Shown: positions 17,053 through 25,545, numbered from the stretch's first letter. The stretch is 64,000 nucleotides of DNA from Nitrospiraceae bacterium (GCA_035623075.1 DASPUC010000052.1:62001-126000), one strand, 5' to 3'. Numbers and translations are program-made. Notes: generated by a model from the letters alone, not told the origin.

Positions 17053-18246
17053 TTACGTCAATTTGGCAAAGGCTGCCTCCAAACGATCCATCCCTCGACG
17101 GATAATGTCCATTCCCGTGGCATACGACATCCGAAGATGATGGGAGCTTCCAAAGGGCTCGCCTGGGACTACGGCAACCCTGGCGTCGTGAAGCAGGTAG
17201 TTGGCCAAATCCGTCGGGGTCTTGACTGTGCCGCCCGGTCCCTGTCGACCGAGTACTCCCTGCACGTTGGGAAATGCATAGAAGGCACCGGTCGGCATCG
17301 AGCACCGCACGCCGGGCATCGCATTGAGTCGTTCCACCATCACGCGCCGACGTTGATCGAATTCCGCCACCATCTTTTCCGTGAAAGATCCGCCGAGCCG
17401 CAGTGCCGCCACGGCAGCTTTCTGTGAAATCGAACAAGGGTTCGACGTACTCTGACTTTGGATGTTGGCCATAGCGGTGAGCAGGTGTTTAGGACCAGCG
17501 GCAAACCCGATGCGCCAGCCCGTCATCGCATAGGCCTTTGACACACCATTGATCACGACGGTGCGAGCGGCCACATCCGGCCCCAATGATGCGATACTCA
17601 CATGGCGTACCCCGTCGTACAACACCTTCTCATAGATCTCATCGGAAACGATCACAATGTCTCGTCTGATGGCGATGGCGGCAATCCGTTCCAACGTCGC
17701 CCGATCGTATGTGGCCCCTGTGGGGTTGCACGGACTATTTACAATGATCGCTTTGGTCCGCGGCGTGATGCAGCGCTCCAGTTCATCGGCATGGATCGTA
17801 TAGCCTTCTTCCTCTCGCGTCGATAATAGGACAGGGGTCGCGTCGTTCAGGAGCACCTGATCAGAATAGGATACCCAGTAGGGAACGGGGATAATCACTT
17901 CGTCGCCGGCTTCGAGCAATGCCTCGGCGAGATTGTAAAGAGAATGTTTCGCTCCGCACGAGACCAAAATCTGCGCTTTCTCGTAGCGTAGCCCTTGTTC
18001 AACGAGCAGTTTCTCGGCAATCGCCGCGCGCAACTCGTCGGTTCCGGACGACGGTGTGTATTTGGTGAATCCGGACCGAATGGCTGCCTCTGCAGCCGCT
18101 TTGACCGGTTCCGGCGTGTCGAAATCCGGCTCGCCCGAAGAAAAATCGATCACGTCGATGCCCTGGGCGGCCATAGCCTTGGCAGTCGCCGCCATCGCAA
18201 GGGTAGGGGAGGGGGCGATACGTCCGGCCCGAGCTGCCAGCTTCAT
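17053..18246 (-). CDS. class I aminotransferase, probably aspartate aminotransferase
   Basis: A 397-residue PLP enzyme of fold type I. It shows FSSGEPDFDTPEPV, YTPSSGTDELR, NSPCNPTGA, SDEIYEKVLY and the PLP lysine Lys237 in NGVSKAYAMTGWRIG. The family pattern fits the Thermus/Bacillus-type aspartate aminotransferase (AspC/AatA, subgroup Ib), with prephenate or another substrate also possible. Its ATG overlaps the coaD stop (ATGA). Confidence 0.92.
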   Translation of the reverse strand: MKLAARAGRIAPSPTLAMAATAKAMAAQGIDVIDFSSGEPDFDTPEPVKAAAEAAIRSGFTKYTPSSGTDELRAAIAEKLLVEQGLRYEKAQILVSCGAKHSLYNLAEALLEAGDEVIIPVPYWVSYSDQVLLNDATPVLLSTREEEGYTIHADELERCITPRTKAIIVNSPCNPTGATYDRATLERIAAIAIRRDIVIVSDEIYEKVLYDGVRHVSIASLGPDVAARTVVINGVSKAYAMTGWRIGFAAGPKHLLTAMANIQSQSTSNPCSISQKAAVAALRLGGSFTEKMVAEFDQRRRVMVERLNAMPGVRCSMPTGAFYAFPNVQGVLGRQGPGGTVKTPTDLANYLLHDARVAVVPGEPFGSSHHLRMSYATGMDIIRRGMDRLEAAFAKLT

Positions 18247-18731
18247 GGTTTGAGACTCCTGATCCGTTTTTGGAGTCGCCGTGCGACTTCTGGATGAAGA
18301 AATTCGGTCAGAGAGCCGCCGTGGTTAGCGACATCCTTAATGATAGTCGATGAGAGATAGGAATATTCCTCGCTCGGCATTAAGAAAACTGTTTCGACCT
18401 TCTTGGCCAACTTACGGTTAATGAGCGCCATTTGAAACTCGTGCTCGAAATCAGAGATTGCGCGAAGACCTCGAATGATGGCATGCGCGCCCGACCGTTC
18501 GACATAATCGACCAGGAGTCCTTCGAACGCCGTTACTTCGACTTGACCCAAGTCCTTCATCACCAGCTTCACCATCTCCAATCGCTCATCCAAGTCGAAG
18601 AGGGGATACTTGGACGGATTCGGCGCAACGGCGACCACCACTTTATCAAACACGCGCAGGCTGCGCGTAATGATATCGGTATGGCCGTGGGTGATCGGAT
18701 CAAAAGTGCCCGGGTAAATGCCGATTTTCAT
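18243..18731 (-). CDS. coaD: phosphopantetheine adenylyltransferase
   Basis: The 162-residue protein is the usual CoaD length. The nucleotidyltransferase motif lies at residues 8-17 (GTFDPITHGH), with further blocks AVAPNPSKYPLF, IIRGLRAISDFEHE and the adenylate loop PSEEYSYLSST. It makes dephospho-CoA from phosphopantetheine and ATP. It starts six bases after rsmD, a very common pairing in bacteria. CoaBC at 42256-43503 supplies earlier steps. Confidence 0.97.
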   Translation of the reverse strand: MKIGIYPGTFDPITHGHTDIITRSLRVFDKVVVAVAPNPSKYPLFDLDERLEMVKLVMKDLGQVEVTAFEGLLVDYVERSGAHAIIRGLRAISDFEHEFQMALINRKLAKKVETVFLMPSEEYSYLSSTIIKDVANHGGSLTEFLHPEVARRLQKRIRSLKP

Positions 18732-18737
18732 GATGAC

Positions 18738-19298
18738 TCACTGCTGGGTCTCATTCTGGTAGAGAGAGAGCACGGTATCGCCATAGTCATAGCGACGTGT
18801 CAGCCTCGCGGGCCCTATTCGTTCAGGAGATTCGTCTAGCGAAGCGTGCTCGACGACGATTACCGCGTCAGGGCTTAGCAGCCCTGCTCGTCCGAGGCCA
18901 GCAAGCACGTCGAGCTCCTTTCGCGCGGCATAAGGAGGATCCGCGAACACCACATTATACGGGCCGTCCCATCGATCACGTCGTTGGAGAAAGGCGTCGG
19001 CCAGCCCGACCCACACCCGCGCACGTTCCGCGAGATGGCACGCATGAAGATTTTTGCGAAGCAACGCCGCGGTGCTGGGGCTCGCCTCAACAAAGGTCAC
19101 CGACACCGCGCCCCGACTCAACGCTTCGATCCCGACCGCTCCAGTACCGGCATACAGGTCCAAGAAGCGCCCCCCCGTTACACGCGTCCCAAGTATCGAA
19201 AAAAGGGCTTCGCGAACCTTGTCTGAGGTGGGACGGAGAGAAGTCCCTCGCGGTCCACTCAAGCGCCGACCTCGATGGGACCCAGCAATGACTCGCAT
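18738..19298 (-). CDS. rsmD: 16S rRNA (guanine(966)-N2)-methyltransferase
   Basis: This 186-residue SAM enzyme has the RsmD N-terminus MRVIAGSHRGRRL and LRPTSDKVREALFSIL. It has the SAM motif FLDLYAGTGAVGIEALSRGA and the catalytic motif FADPPYA. It methylates one guanine of 16S rRNA in the assembled small subunit. It is the first gene of the rsmD-coaD-aminotransferase-fmdB operon. Confidence 0.95.
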   Translation of the reverse strand: MRVIAGSHRGRRLSGPRGTSLRPTSDKVREALFSILGTRVTGGRFLDLYAGTGAVGIEALSRGAVSVTFVEASPSTAALLRKNLHACHLAERARVWVGLADAFLQRRDRWDGPYNVVFADPPYAARKELDVLAGLGRAGLLSPDAVIVVEHASLDESPERIGPARLTRRYDYGDTVLSLYQNETQQ

Positions 19299-19331
19299 CG
19301 TTTCAGATGAGGGCTGACTCTAGAGCGATTG

Positions 19332-19361
19332 ACTGTAACACAGCGTTTTTGCAGGGGTCAA
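19332..19361 (-). promoter_or_regulatory. sigma70-like promoter of the rsmD operon
   Basis: Reading the minus strand, TTGACC (19361-19356) is followed after 18 bases by TACAGT (19337-19332). It lies about 35 bases before the rsmD start and is the best candidate for the rsmD-coaD-aminotransferase-fmdB transcript. Confidence 0.4.
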
Positions 19362-19457
19362 GCGAAGACACGCGGTTGCCGATCGAGTAAGGCTACACTA
19401 CGACCCGGTGATCTCTCCGCATGATTAGGGAAATACCAGGAAAGTCGCTTCGGTGCT

Positions 19458-19487
19458 TTGACGATATCGACGAAGGATGGCTATAAT
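19458..19487 (+). promoter_or_regulatory. near-consensus sigma70 promoter facing no gene
   Basis: TTGACG (19458-19463), 18-base spacer, then a perfect TATAAT (19482-19487). It is one of the best promoter matches I noticed in the window. The predicted start is near 19494. No convincing protein lies on the plus strand until radC at 19945, and a minus-strand zinc-ribbon gene lies between. Confidence 0.6.
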
Positions 19488-19493
19488 GCCGCG

Positions 19494-19604
19494 CCGGTGG
19501 GCTGTGTGGCTTCTGTCGCAGTTTTGGGATCAGAGCGATGCTCCGATGAGAACCACAGACTATCCCGAGGAGCGTCGCGGTGCGTGTTAGCGCGTTGCGA
19601 CCGG
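19494..19604 (+). ncRNA. candidate small structured RNA
   Basis: This stretch begins at the predicted start of the 19458-19487 promoter. CCGGT at 19494-19498 can close with ACCGG at 19600-19604. Inside, GGGAT can pair with ATCCC around a small AGC-GAT-GCT hairpin, and GTGGCTTC with GAACCAC; the last two pairings would cross as a pseudoknot, so they may be alternatives. A 5-bp GC stem (19619-19637) follows but has only a weak T-run. I do not recognise it as 6S, SRP, RNase P or tmRNA. Low certainty. Confidence 0.3.
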
Positions 19605-19760
19605 TTGAGGATCCCGTGCGGCGAGACTCTTCCGCCGGTTGTTGGAAATCGTACGGTCTATGATAGCGCCGCAGTTAATGCACTTCCACGCGTAGAAGAT
19701 GAGGAAGAAGTCGGAGAAGCGTTCCAGCATCATGAGGCCTTTGCACTTCGGGCATTCCAT
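19587..19760 (-). CDS. small zinc-ribbon protein
   Basis: A 57-residue protein starting at ATG 19760, with GGGAGGA a few bases upstream. It opens with MECPKCKGLMMLERF, and a second CxxC pair is in WKCINCGAIIDR, making a compact zinc ribbon. Between the pairs lies an aromatic, hydrophobic segment (FSDFFLIFYAW). The C-terminus is basic (NNRRKSLAARD). The role is unknown; such proteins bind nucleic acid or partner proteins. It lies antisense to any long transcript from the plus-strand promoter upstream. Confidence 0.75.
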   Translation of the reverse strand: MECPKCKGLMMLERFSDFFLIFYAWKCINCGAIIDRTISNNRRKSLAARDPQPVATR

Positions 19761-19909
19761 CGAATCCTCCCTGGTAGTTACGTGCACAGCTGTCGGCGGA
19801 ACCAAGCAAGACCTGCACCAAATTGTCGCAATACGTAATTTCAACATGTTAGGTGCTACGTATTTGTCAGAAGGCGGTTCCTAGGACTCTGGCCTCTAGT
19901 ACAAAAACG

Positions 19910-19923
19910 TTCGAACTGTCGAA
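19910..19923. promoter_or_regulatory. inverted repeat before radC
   Basis: TTCGA-ACTG-TCGAA is a perfect 5-bp inverted repeat with a 4-base spacer, 21 bases before the radC start. It could be an operator for a dimeric repressor. It resembles but does not match the Bacillus-type LexA box. Confidence 0.25.
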
Positions 19924-19944
19924 ATTTGTGCGCGAAAGGCCGTC

Positions 19945-20676
19945 ATGGGTAGCAGCAAACAACGAGTCGGGATTGCCCACTGGCCAGAAGCCGAACGTCC
20001 CCGAGAACGATTGCTCGCCCACGGGGCAAGTTCCCTCAGCGATGCTCAACTTCTAGCCATTCTCCTTCGTGTCGGCCGTCAGCGATCCTCGGCGTTGCAG
20101 ATCGGCCTCGAAGTGCTAGACCGTCTCAATGGGCTTTCAGGACTCGCACATTGCGGGATTGAGGAGCTCTGTGCCATTCCGGGAGTCGGCACAGCCAAAG
20201 CAGCGCAGCTGAAAGCGGCGATCGAACTCGGCAAGCGTGTGCTCGCTGCTCCGTTGGCCACGGGGACGAAGATTACGTCGAGTCGCGACCTGTTTCATCA
20301 CTACCATCCCAGCCTTCGAGATCTCCGTCATGAGATTTTTAAAGTGGTCCTCTTAGACGCCAAACACGCGATTCTCCGGGATGCGACGGTGTCGAAGGGC
20401 AGCCTTACGCTGAGCATTGTTCATCCACGGGAAGTGTTCAATCTTGCCGTACGAGAATCCGCTGCCGCCGTCATTTTTCTCCATAACCATCCCAGTGGTG
20501 ATCCGACGCCCAGCCCAGAAGATCGTACCTTGACGTCCCGGCTCGTGGCCGCAGGGGAAGTACTCGGAATTCGAGTCTTAGATCACCTCATTGTGGGCGA
20601 CGGCCGCTATGTGAGTTTTGCTGATCAGGGAAGGCTCACGTGTCCTACCACAGGTCCTGAAGTTCAGAAGGAGTGA
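19945..20676 (+). CDS. radC: RadC family JAB/MPN domain protein
   Basis: This 243-residue protein has the RadC layout: an N-terminal UPF0758 helical part (ERPRERLLAHGASSLSDAQLLAILL), an HhH motif (LCAIPGVGTAKAAQL), then the JAMM metalloprotease-like core HNHPSGDPTPSPED near the C-terminus. Zinc ligands (two His and the Asp) are intact. The historic link of RadC to DNA repair is disputed; the biochemical role is not settled. An inverted repeat lies just upstream. Confidence 0.95.
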   Translation: MGSSKQRVGIAHWPEAERPRERLLAHGASSLSDAQLLAILLRVGRQRSSALQIGLEVLDRLNGLSGLAHCGIEELCAIPGVGTAKAAQLKAAIELGKRVLAAPLATGTKITSSRDLFHHYHPSLRDLRHEIFKVVLLDAKHAILRDATVSKGSLTLSIVHPREVFNLAVRESAAAVIFLHNHPSGDPTPSPEDRTLTSRLVAAGEVLGIRVLDHLIVGDGRYVSFADQGRLTCPTTGPEVQKE

Positions 20677-20746
20677 TCTTGATGTAATCCATCTATGCAG
20701 TAACTGGACGAGTCTCTTGCCTTCCGGTTAGACGAAGGAGGATCTC

Positions 20747-22846
20747 ATGAATGAGCAACGTGCGGAGTCCCTCAGAAATGTGGCTGTGGTGGCGAGTGCC
20801 GGAGCTGGGAAAACCTCGCTTGTTGAAGCCATTCTCTTTACGACGGGGACCATTCCGGTTCTTGGAGCCGTGGCGCAAGGGAACACGGCCTCCGATTTTG
20901 AGCCGGAAGAGATTCATCGGCGGACTTCTATTAGTACAAGCCTGCTTCGCTGTTCTTGGCAACAGACCACTCTGAACCTGATCGATCCACCCGGCGCACT
21001 CAACCTCCTCGGCGAATCCCTTATGGCATTGCAGGCGGTTGATGCCGTGATCATCGTCGTCGGAACTTCCGGGGTTCGGAGCGAACTCGCGAAAGTGTGG
21101 GCTCGCGTCAAAGAATTGCGGCTGCCGTGTCTCATCTTTGCGAACGAGTTCGACAAGGAGAGTGTCTCGCTCGAGGACCTCATAGCCCTGTGCCGCCGTA
21201 GCTTCGATTCACCAGTGCTTCCTCTTACATTACCAATTGTCACGGGGGGTCAACTCGTAGGGGTGATTGATCTGCTAGCCCAGGTCCAGGTGCTCTCTCA
21301 AACAGAGTCTCCAAAAGCTCAACAGACTCCGATCCCAGAATCGTTGCAACAGGAAGTAGGAGAGACTCGTAAACGGCTCCAGGAAGCGGTCGCGGAAGCC
21401 GACGATCGGTTATTGGAACAGTATTGTTCGGCCGGAGAATTATCCCAGGAGGATCTGCTGAACGGGCTCCGGTCTGCGGTCCACGCTGGGCAGCTGCTTC
21501 CACTGTTCTGTGGGTCTGCACTCAGAAACATCGGCATTGTCCCGCTGCTCAACGCCGTCGCTGGTCTGTTGCCATCTCCGGTTGAACGGGCAACGCGCGC
21601 CCCCTTGGAAGCCGTCAATCCGGAGACTGGTGAAGTGGTACGGCGGCAGGCCGGTGCAGGGGATCCCTTGTCCGCTATCGTATTCAAGACGATTATTGAT
21701 CCCTTCATCGGGCGACTCTCTTACGTACGGGTCCTTTCAGGCACCTTGCAGGCCGACTCTATTGTATTTAACGCAACCCGTGCGATGAAGGAAAAAGGGG
21801 GGCACCTCTATACGCTCGTGGGCAAGAAACACACGGCCATCCCTTTTGCCAAGGCCGGAGAAATCATCGCACTCGGGAAACTGAAAGATACGCAAACCGG
21901 GGATACGCTGTGTGAAGAAACGGCTCCCATCTGCTATAGTAGCGTGGCTTTACCCAAGCCCGTCATGTCGTTTGCGATTGAACCAAAGGCCAAGGCGGAC
22001 GTTGACAAGGTCAGTTTGGGTCTCCACAAGCTGATTGAAGAAGATCCAACGCTTGAATTCCATCGCAATGCCGACACCAAGGAAATGGTCCTCAGTGGGT
22101 TAGGTCAACTCCATATCGACATCGCCCTCGAAAAGCTCCATCGCAAGTACGGGGCGGACGTCGTGCTGCACACACCCAAGATTCCCTATCGTGAAACGAT
22201 TCGGGGGACGGCTCAGGCTCAAGGGAAGTATAAAAAGCAGACGGGTGGCCATGGCCAATATGGCGATTGCTGGCTCGAACTTGCGCCGCTTCCACGCGGA
22301 GCTGGCTTTACATTTGCCAATAAAATCGTGGGTGGTGCGATCCCTCGTAACTTCATTCCCGCTGTGGAAAAGGGCGTGATCGAGGCAATGCAGCACGGCA
22401 CACTTGCAGGCTGTCCCGTCGTTGACCTATCGGTCACCGTCTATGATGGGTCGTACCATGTCGTGGATTCATCGGAGATGTCGTTTAAAATTGCCGCCTC
22501 GATGGGCTTTAAGAAAGCGATGGAATCCGCTCATCCGGTGCTGTTGGAACCATTGATGACGCTGGAAGTCGAAGCACCGGCAGATCATATCGGGGCCGTG
22601 ATCGGGGATTTGAATTCGCGGCGCGGGCGGATCCTCCACGTCGAAGCGAAGGACCATACGGAATTCATTACCGCCCTGGTGCCACTGGCCGAGGTATTGA
22701 CCTATGCCACCACCCTGAATTCATTGACTGGGGGACGTGGCAGCTATGGAATGGCGTTCACCCGCTATGAGGAAGTCCCCCGAGATCTCGCGACGCGGGT
22801 GATTGAGGAGCAGAAGGCCGAAAAACACACAGTCGTCGCACAATGA
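20747..22846 (+). CDS. EF-G-like translational GTPase with degenerate G domain
   Basis: The 699-residue protein has the domain order of EF-G: G domain (1-275), domain II (FKTIIDPFIGRLSYVRVLSG), domain III, domain IV (KKQTGGHGQYGDC) and domain V (EAPADHIGAVIGDLNSRRGRI). The P-loop is ASAGAGKTS. Switch II reads DPPGA instead of DTPGH, so the His that triggers GTP hydrolysis is missing, and the G4 motif is NEFDK instead of NKxD. It belongs to the EF-G-like/EF-G2 paralogues of uncertain role, not the main elongation factor. A good RBS (GAAGGAGG) precedes ATG 20747. Confidence 0.9.
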   Translation: MNEQRAESLRNVAVVASAGAGKTSLVEAILFTTGTIPVLGAVAQGNTASDFEPEEIHRRTSISTSLLRCSWQQTTLNLIDPPGALNLLGESLMALQAVDAVIIVVGTSGVRSELAKVWARVKELRLPCLIFANEFDKESVSLEDLIALCRRSFDSPVLPLTLPIVTGGQLVGVIDLLAQVQVLSQTESPKAQQTPIPESLQQEVGETRKRLQEAVAEADDRLLEQYCSAGELSQEDLLNGLRSAVHAGQLLPLFCGSALRNIGIVPLLNAVAGLLPSPVERATRAPLEAVNPETGEVVRRQAGAGDPLSAIVFKTIIDPFIGRLSYVRVLSGTLQADSIVFNATRAMKEKGGHLYTLVGKKHTAIPFAKAGEIIALGKLKDTQTGDTLCEETAPICYSSVALPKPVMSFAIEPKAKADVDKVSLGLHKLIEEDPTLEFHRNADTKEMVLSGLGQLHIDIALEKLHRKYGADVVLHTPKIPYRETIRGTAQAQGKYKKQTGGHGQYGDCWLELAPLPRGAGFTFANKIVGGAIPRNFIPAVEKGVIEAMQHGTLAGCPVVDLSVTVYDGSYHVVDSSEMSFKIAASMGFKKAMESAHPVLLEPLMTLEVEAPADHIGAVIGDLNSRRGRILHVEAKDHTEFITALVPLAEVLTYATTLNSLTGGRGSYGMAFTRYEEVPRDLATRVIEEQKAEKHTVVAQ

Positions 22847-22852
22847 GTGTCG

Positions 22853-24250
22853 TTACTCAGACGACTTGAGAACTACATAGAACGCCCGGTTTTCGCGAAG
22901 AACTCGGAGTAGGACGGTCTCTCCGCGTCGGATTTTTGAGATCGCTGTTGAGAATTCGCCAACTGTACCGACTTCCGCGCGGTTCACTTCTTTGATAAGG
23001 TCTCCCTCGCGCAACCCTTCCGATTGCGCCAGGCTTCCGGGGTCGACTTTGGTGATGAGCACACCTTTGCTTTCCCGAAGTTTAAACTTGTCGGCCAACC
23101 CGGCCGTTAAATCCTGCACATCAAGTCCCAGTTTCACTTCCGTTCGCGCTTGCGGGAGCGACGCCACCACCGCAGTATCGCGTCGTTCCGTCAACCCTAC
23201 CTCCAAAGTCAATCGCGTCTGATCCCGCACAACTTCGACTTTCGTTGTCGCTCCGGGAAGTAAGCCGGCCACGAGCCGGGAGAGACGATTAGGAGTATCG
23301 ACGGGATTGCCATCGATCTTGGTAATGATATCGCCGGGCTTGATGCCGGCTGACGCAGCGGGATCCTTCTCAAACACTTCGTTGACCAGCACTCCTTCCC
23401 CTTCGCGGACACCGAACTTACGTGCCAGCTCCGGCGTGAGCGGCTGAATGCCGACCCCCAGCCATCCACGAACCACGCGTCCCTTCGCCAATAATTGCTG
23501 GATCACCTGTTTGGCCATATTGGAGGGGATGGCGAACCCGATGCCTTGCGCAAAGTTGATGATGGCTGTATTGATCCCGATCACCTCGCCGTGGAGGTTA
23601 AACAATGGTCCTCCCGAGTTACCCGGATTGATCGAGGCATCGGTTTGAATGAAATTTTCATAGCGTGAAAGATTAATGTTTTCTCGTCCGATTCCGCTGA
23701 CCACCCCCAAGGTGACTGTCCGGTCCAGGCCGAAGGGGTTGCCCACCGCCAAAACCCATTGGCCGACACGAACTGAACTCGAATCCCCAAACTTGGCATA
23801 GACGAGCGGGTGCTCAGGGGTAACCTTGATGACCGCCAAATCGGTATCCGGGTCCTTCCCGATTACTTGTCCGATCAGGGTCGATTTGTCAGACAAGCGC
23901 ACCTCAATTTCTGTGGCGTCTCCAATCACGTGATTGTTTGTGACGATGTGGCCGTCGGCATCCACAATCAGACCTGACCCGGATCCCGGAGAGTTGGGGA
24001 TTCGGTCCTGAGGCAATTCTCGAGCGCGTCCAGGACCGCTGAGGGGAAAGAGATTGACGACGGACGGCTTTGCAGACTCAGCGAGCTCGGTGATGACAGT
24101 CTGAATTTCCTCCAACATTTGAAGGCCGTTAGGCGAGCGTGTGGGAGCTGATCTGTCCGGCTCAGTGCCAGCCTGACCCACATCCAGCTGCAGGATGAGC
24201 ACGATAGCAGATAACAGGGAAAGGATATGACGCGCATTGGTCATATACAT
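22853..24250 (-). CDS. Do/DegP-like periplasmic serine protease with two PDZ domains
   Basis: The 465-residue protein has a signal peptide (residues 1-27). A trypsin-like domain follows, with the triad His (TNNHVIGDA), Asp (DTDLAVIKV) and Ser (GNSGGPLF), and then two PDZ domains (about 260-360 and 370-460). This is the HtrA/DegP/DegQ layout for periplasmic protein quality control. Starts at 24250 and 24244 are both possible; neither has a Shine-Dalgarno, but an extended -10 sits just upstream. It is convergent with the EF-G-like gene, with six bases between stops. Confidence 0.93.
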   Translation of the reverse strand: MYMTNARHILSLLSAIVLILQLDVGQAGTEPDRSAPTRSPNGLQMLEEIQTVITELAESAKPSVVNLFPLSGPGRARELPQDRIPNSPGSGSGLIVDADGHIVTNNHVIGDATEIEVRLSDKSTLIGQVIGKDPDTDLAVIKVTPEHPLVYAKFGDSSSVRVGQWVLAVGNPFGLDRTVTLGVVSGIGRENINLSRYENFIQTDASINPGNSGGPLFNLHGEVIGINTAIINFAQGIGFAIPSNMAKQVIQQLLAKGRVVRGWLGVGIQPLTPELARKFGVREGEGVLVNEVFEKDPAASAGIKPGDIITKIDGNPVDTPNRLSRLVAGLLPGATTKVEVVRDQTRLTLEVGLTERRDTAVVASLPQARTEVKLGLDVQDLTAGLADKFKLRESKGVLITKVDPGSLAQSEGLREGDLIKEVNRAEVGTVGEFSTAISKIRRGETVLLRVLRENRAFYVVLKSSE

Positions 24251-24258
24251 CTATTTAT

Positions 24259-24267
24259 TTTATACCA
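24259..24267 (-). promoter_or_regulatory. extended -10 promoter placed for a leaderless degP mRNA
   Basis: The minus strand reads TGG-TATAAA (24267-24259), an extended -10 (TGnTATAAT type). The expected start lies at 24252-24253, two or three bases before ATG 24250. No convincing -35 is seen. Confidence 0.4.
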
Positions 24268-24297
24268 CGCCCATTCTCGATGTCTGCTGTTGCTAGG

Positions 24298-24921
24298 TTA
24301 GGCGGACCTCACACGGCCAGCAACCTGTGAAGCCGCCTTGGCAAGATCAGCTTGCAGTCCGACCACGATCAAAATGTCATCAGTGCGCAGCACCAGGTCC
24401 TCAGATGGATTGATGAAAAAAGGGCCTCGAAAGATCGTCACGATGCGCACTGACTCCGGAAGGTGCAGCTCAACGATTTTTTGTCCGATCGCAGGAGCGC
24501 CGGCGGACAAGACAATACGTTCAAGGGCAGCGGATCGGCGGCTGAGGTCTCGCTGAAGCGTGAGTAAATCTTCCTGTATCGTCTCGAGTTTCAGCGCCCG
24601 TACCTGGCTATCAACTGTGAGGAGCGCCTGTTTGAGCTGGTGGACGCGGGCACTGGTTTGGGTCAGGAGTCGGTTCAATTCAGTCGCAACGGCCGCTTCA
24701 TGATCAGGTAGAAATTTCCGAGGCCAGAGGGCGGCGATCTGGCGGCCAAGATCGGCATGCGCCATATCAACCTGGGTGATGGCTGCAGAGGCTTGGCCAT
24801 GGAGACGAAGGACTTCGACTTTCCGGTTTACGCGTTCGGCAATGGCGAGAATCGTCTCATAGATGGCCTGGCCAGTAATCGAGAGTTCTTTTTGAAGGCG
24901 ACCAAGAAATTCAAGCAGCAT
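24298..24921 (-). CDS. helical protein with C-terminal RCK_C (TrkA-C) domain
   Basis: The 207-residue protein has a long helical region (1-130, heptad-like LTQTSARVHQLKQALL) and then a TrkA C-terminal fold (about 135-205): IGQKIVELHLPESVRIVTIFRG and LRTDDILIVVGLQADL. RCK_C domains bind ligands such as cyclic di-AMP or regulate ion transporters. No membrane or RCK_N part is attached, so it may serve another channel or be an independent sensor. The family is not recognised. It is 47 bases upstream of degP on the same strand. Confidence 0.7.
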   Translation of the reverse strand: MLLEFLGRLQKELSITGQAIYETILAIAERVNRKVEVLRLHGQASAAITQVDMAHADLGRQIAALWPRKFLPDHEAAVATELNRLLTQTSARVHQLKQALLTVDSQVRALKLETIQEDLLTLQRDLSRRSAALERIVLSAGAPAIGQKIVELHLPESVRIVTIFRGPFFINPSEDLVLRTDDILIVVGLQADLAKAASQVAGRVRSA

Positions 24922-24996
24922 GAGGACCCGCGATTACAATGTCCGATAAGATCTATTATGTAAACCTATTAATCTCTTCTGTGATGTCCTGATCCT

Positions 24997-25428
24997 TTAC
25001 TCTCCTCCCGTTGTTAGGTCAATACAGATAATCTCTCTCACGACCGAGCATGTGATAGCACCAAGGCTAGCCGAGTGCGTCCAGCACCACCGACACTCCA
25101 TTTCGGAAAAGTGCTCCCATGGTAAGAGTCGCTCATGGACGGTCCACTGCTGGACATTCACACTATCCCCATTCACGTGTGCCACGGCGCGCCCCCATCG
25201 GTAGGATAAGGACTTCGCCCCTGACGGAATTCTGATCGCCACCCAACGGTGGTCGGACCAAAACACGAGATATCCTCCGTCCTGTTGAGATTGCACCGCG
25301 CAGCCGTCTTCCCTCACGAACGTTCTACCCTGTGGAAGCCCGTGGAACGATCCTTGAAGCAGACAGTCGGATCCATCTGAGAATGCCAGAACCAGCCACG
25401 CAAGTGTCTCAACCCCCTTCATCTCCAT
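24997..25428 (-). CDS. hypothetical, possibly exported protein
   Basis: About 143 residues from the ATG at 25428 (or 25422), preceded by GTGAGG. A short hydrophobic stretch near the start (TLAWLVLAFSDG) could be a signal peptide. The rest is Trp- and Cys-containing and beta-like (GGYLVFWSDHRWVAIRIP; CRWCWTHSASLG). Cysteines at several points could form disulfides if exported. I do not recognise it. It lies downstream of lipA on the same strand with a 117-base gap. Confidence 0.5.
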   Translation of the reverse strand: MEMKGVETLAWLVLAFSDGSDCLLQGSFHGLPQGRTFVREDGCAVQSQQDGGYLVFWSDHRWVAIRIPSGAKSLSYRWGRAVAHVNGDSVNVQQWTVHERLLPWEHFSEMECRWCWTHSASLGAITCSVVREIICIDLTTGGE

Positions 25429-25545
25429 ACCTCACACGAGACGGAGTATGCCCTCAGAGGCTCCGCCTCGAGCACCGGCGAGCGTACCTGTTTGAAGCCA
25501 AGCACTCAGCCAAAGAATGTAAAGAAATACGAGAAGAACGCCGAC

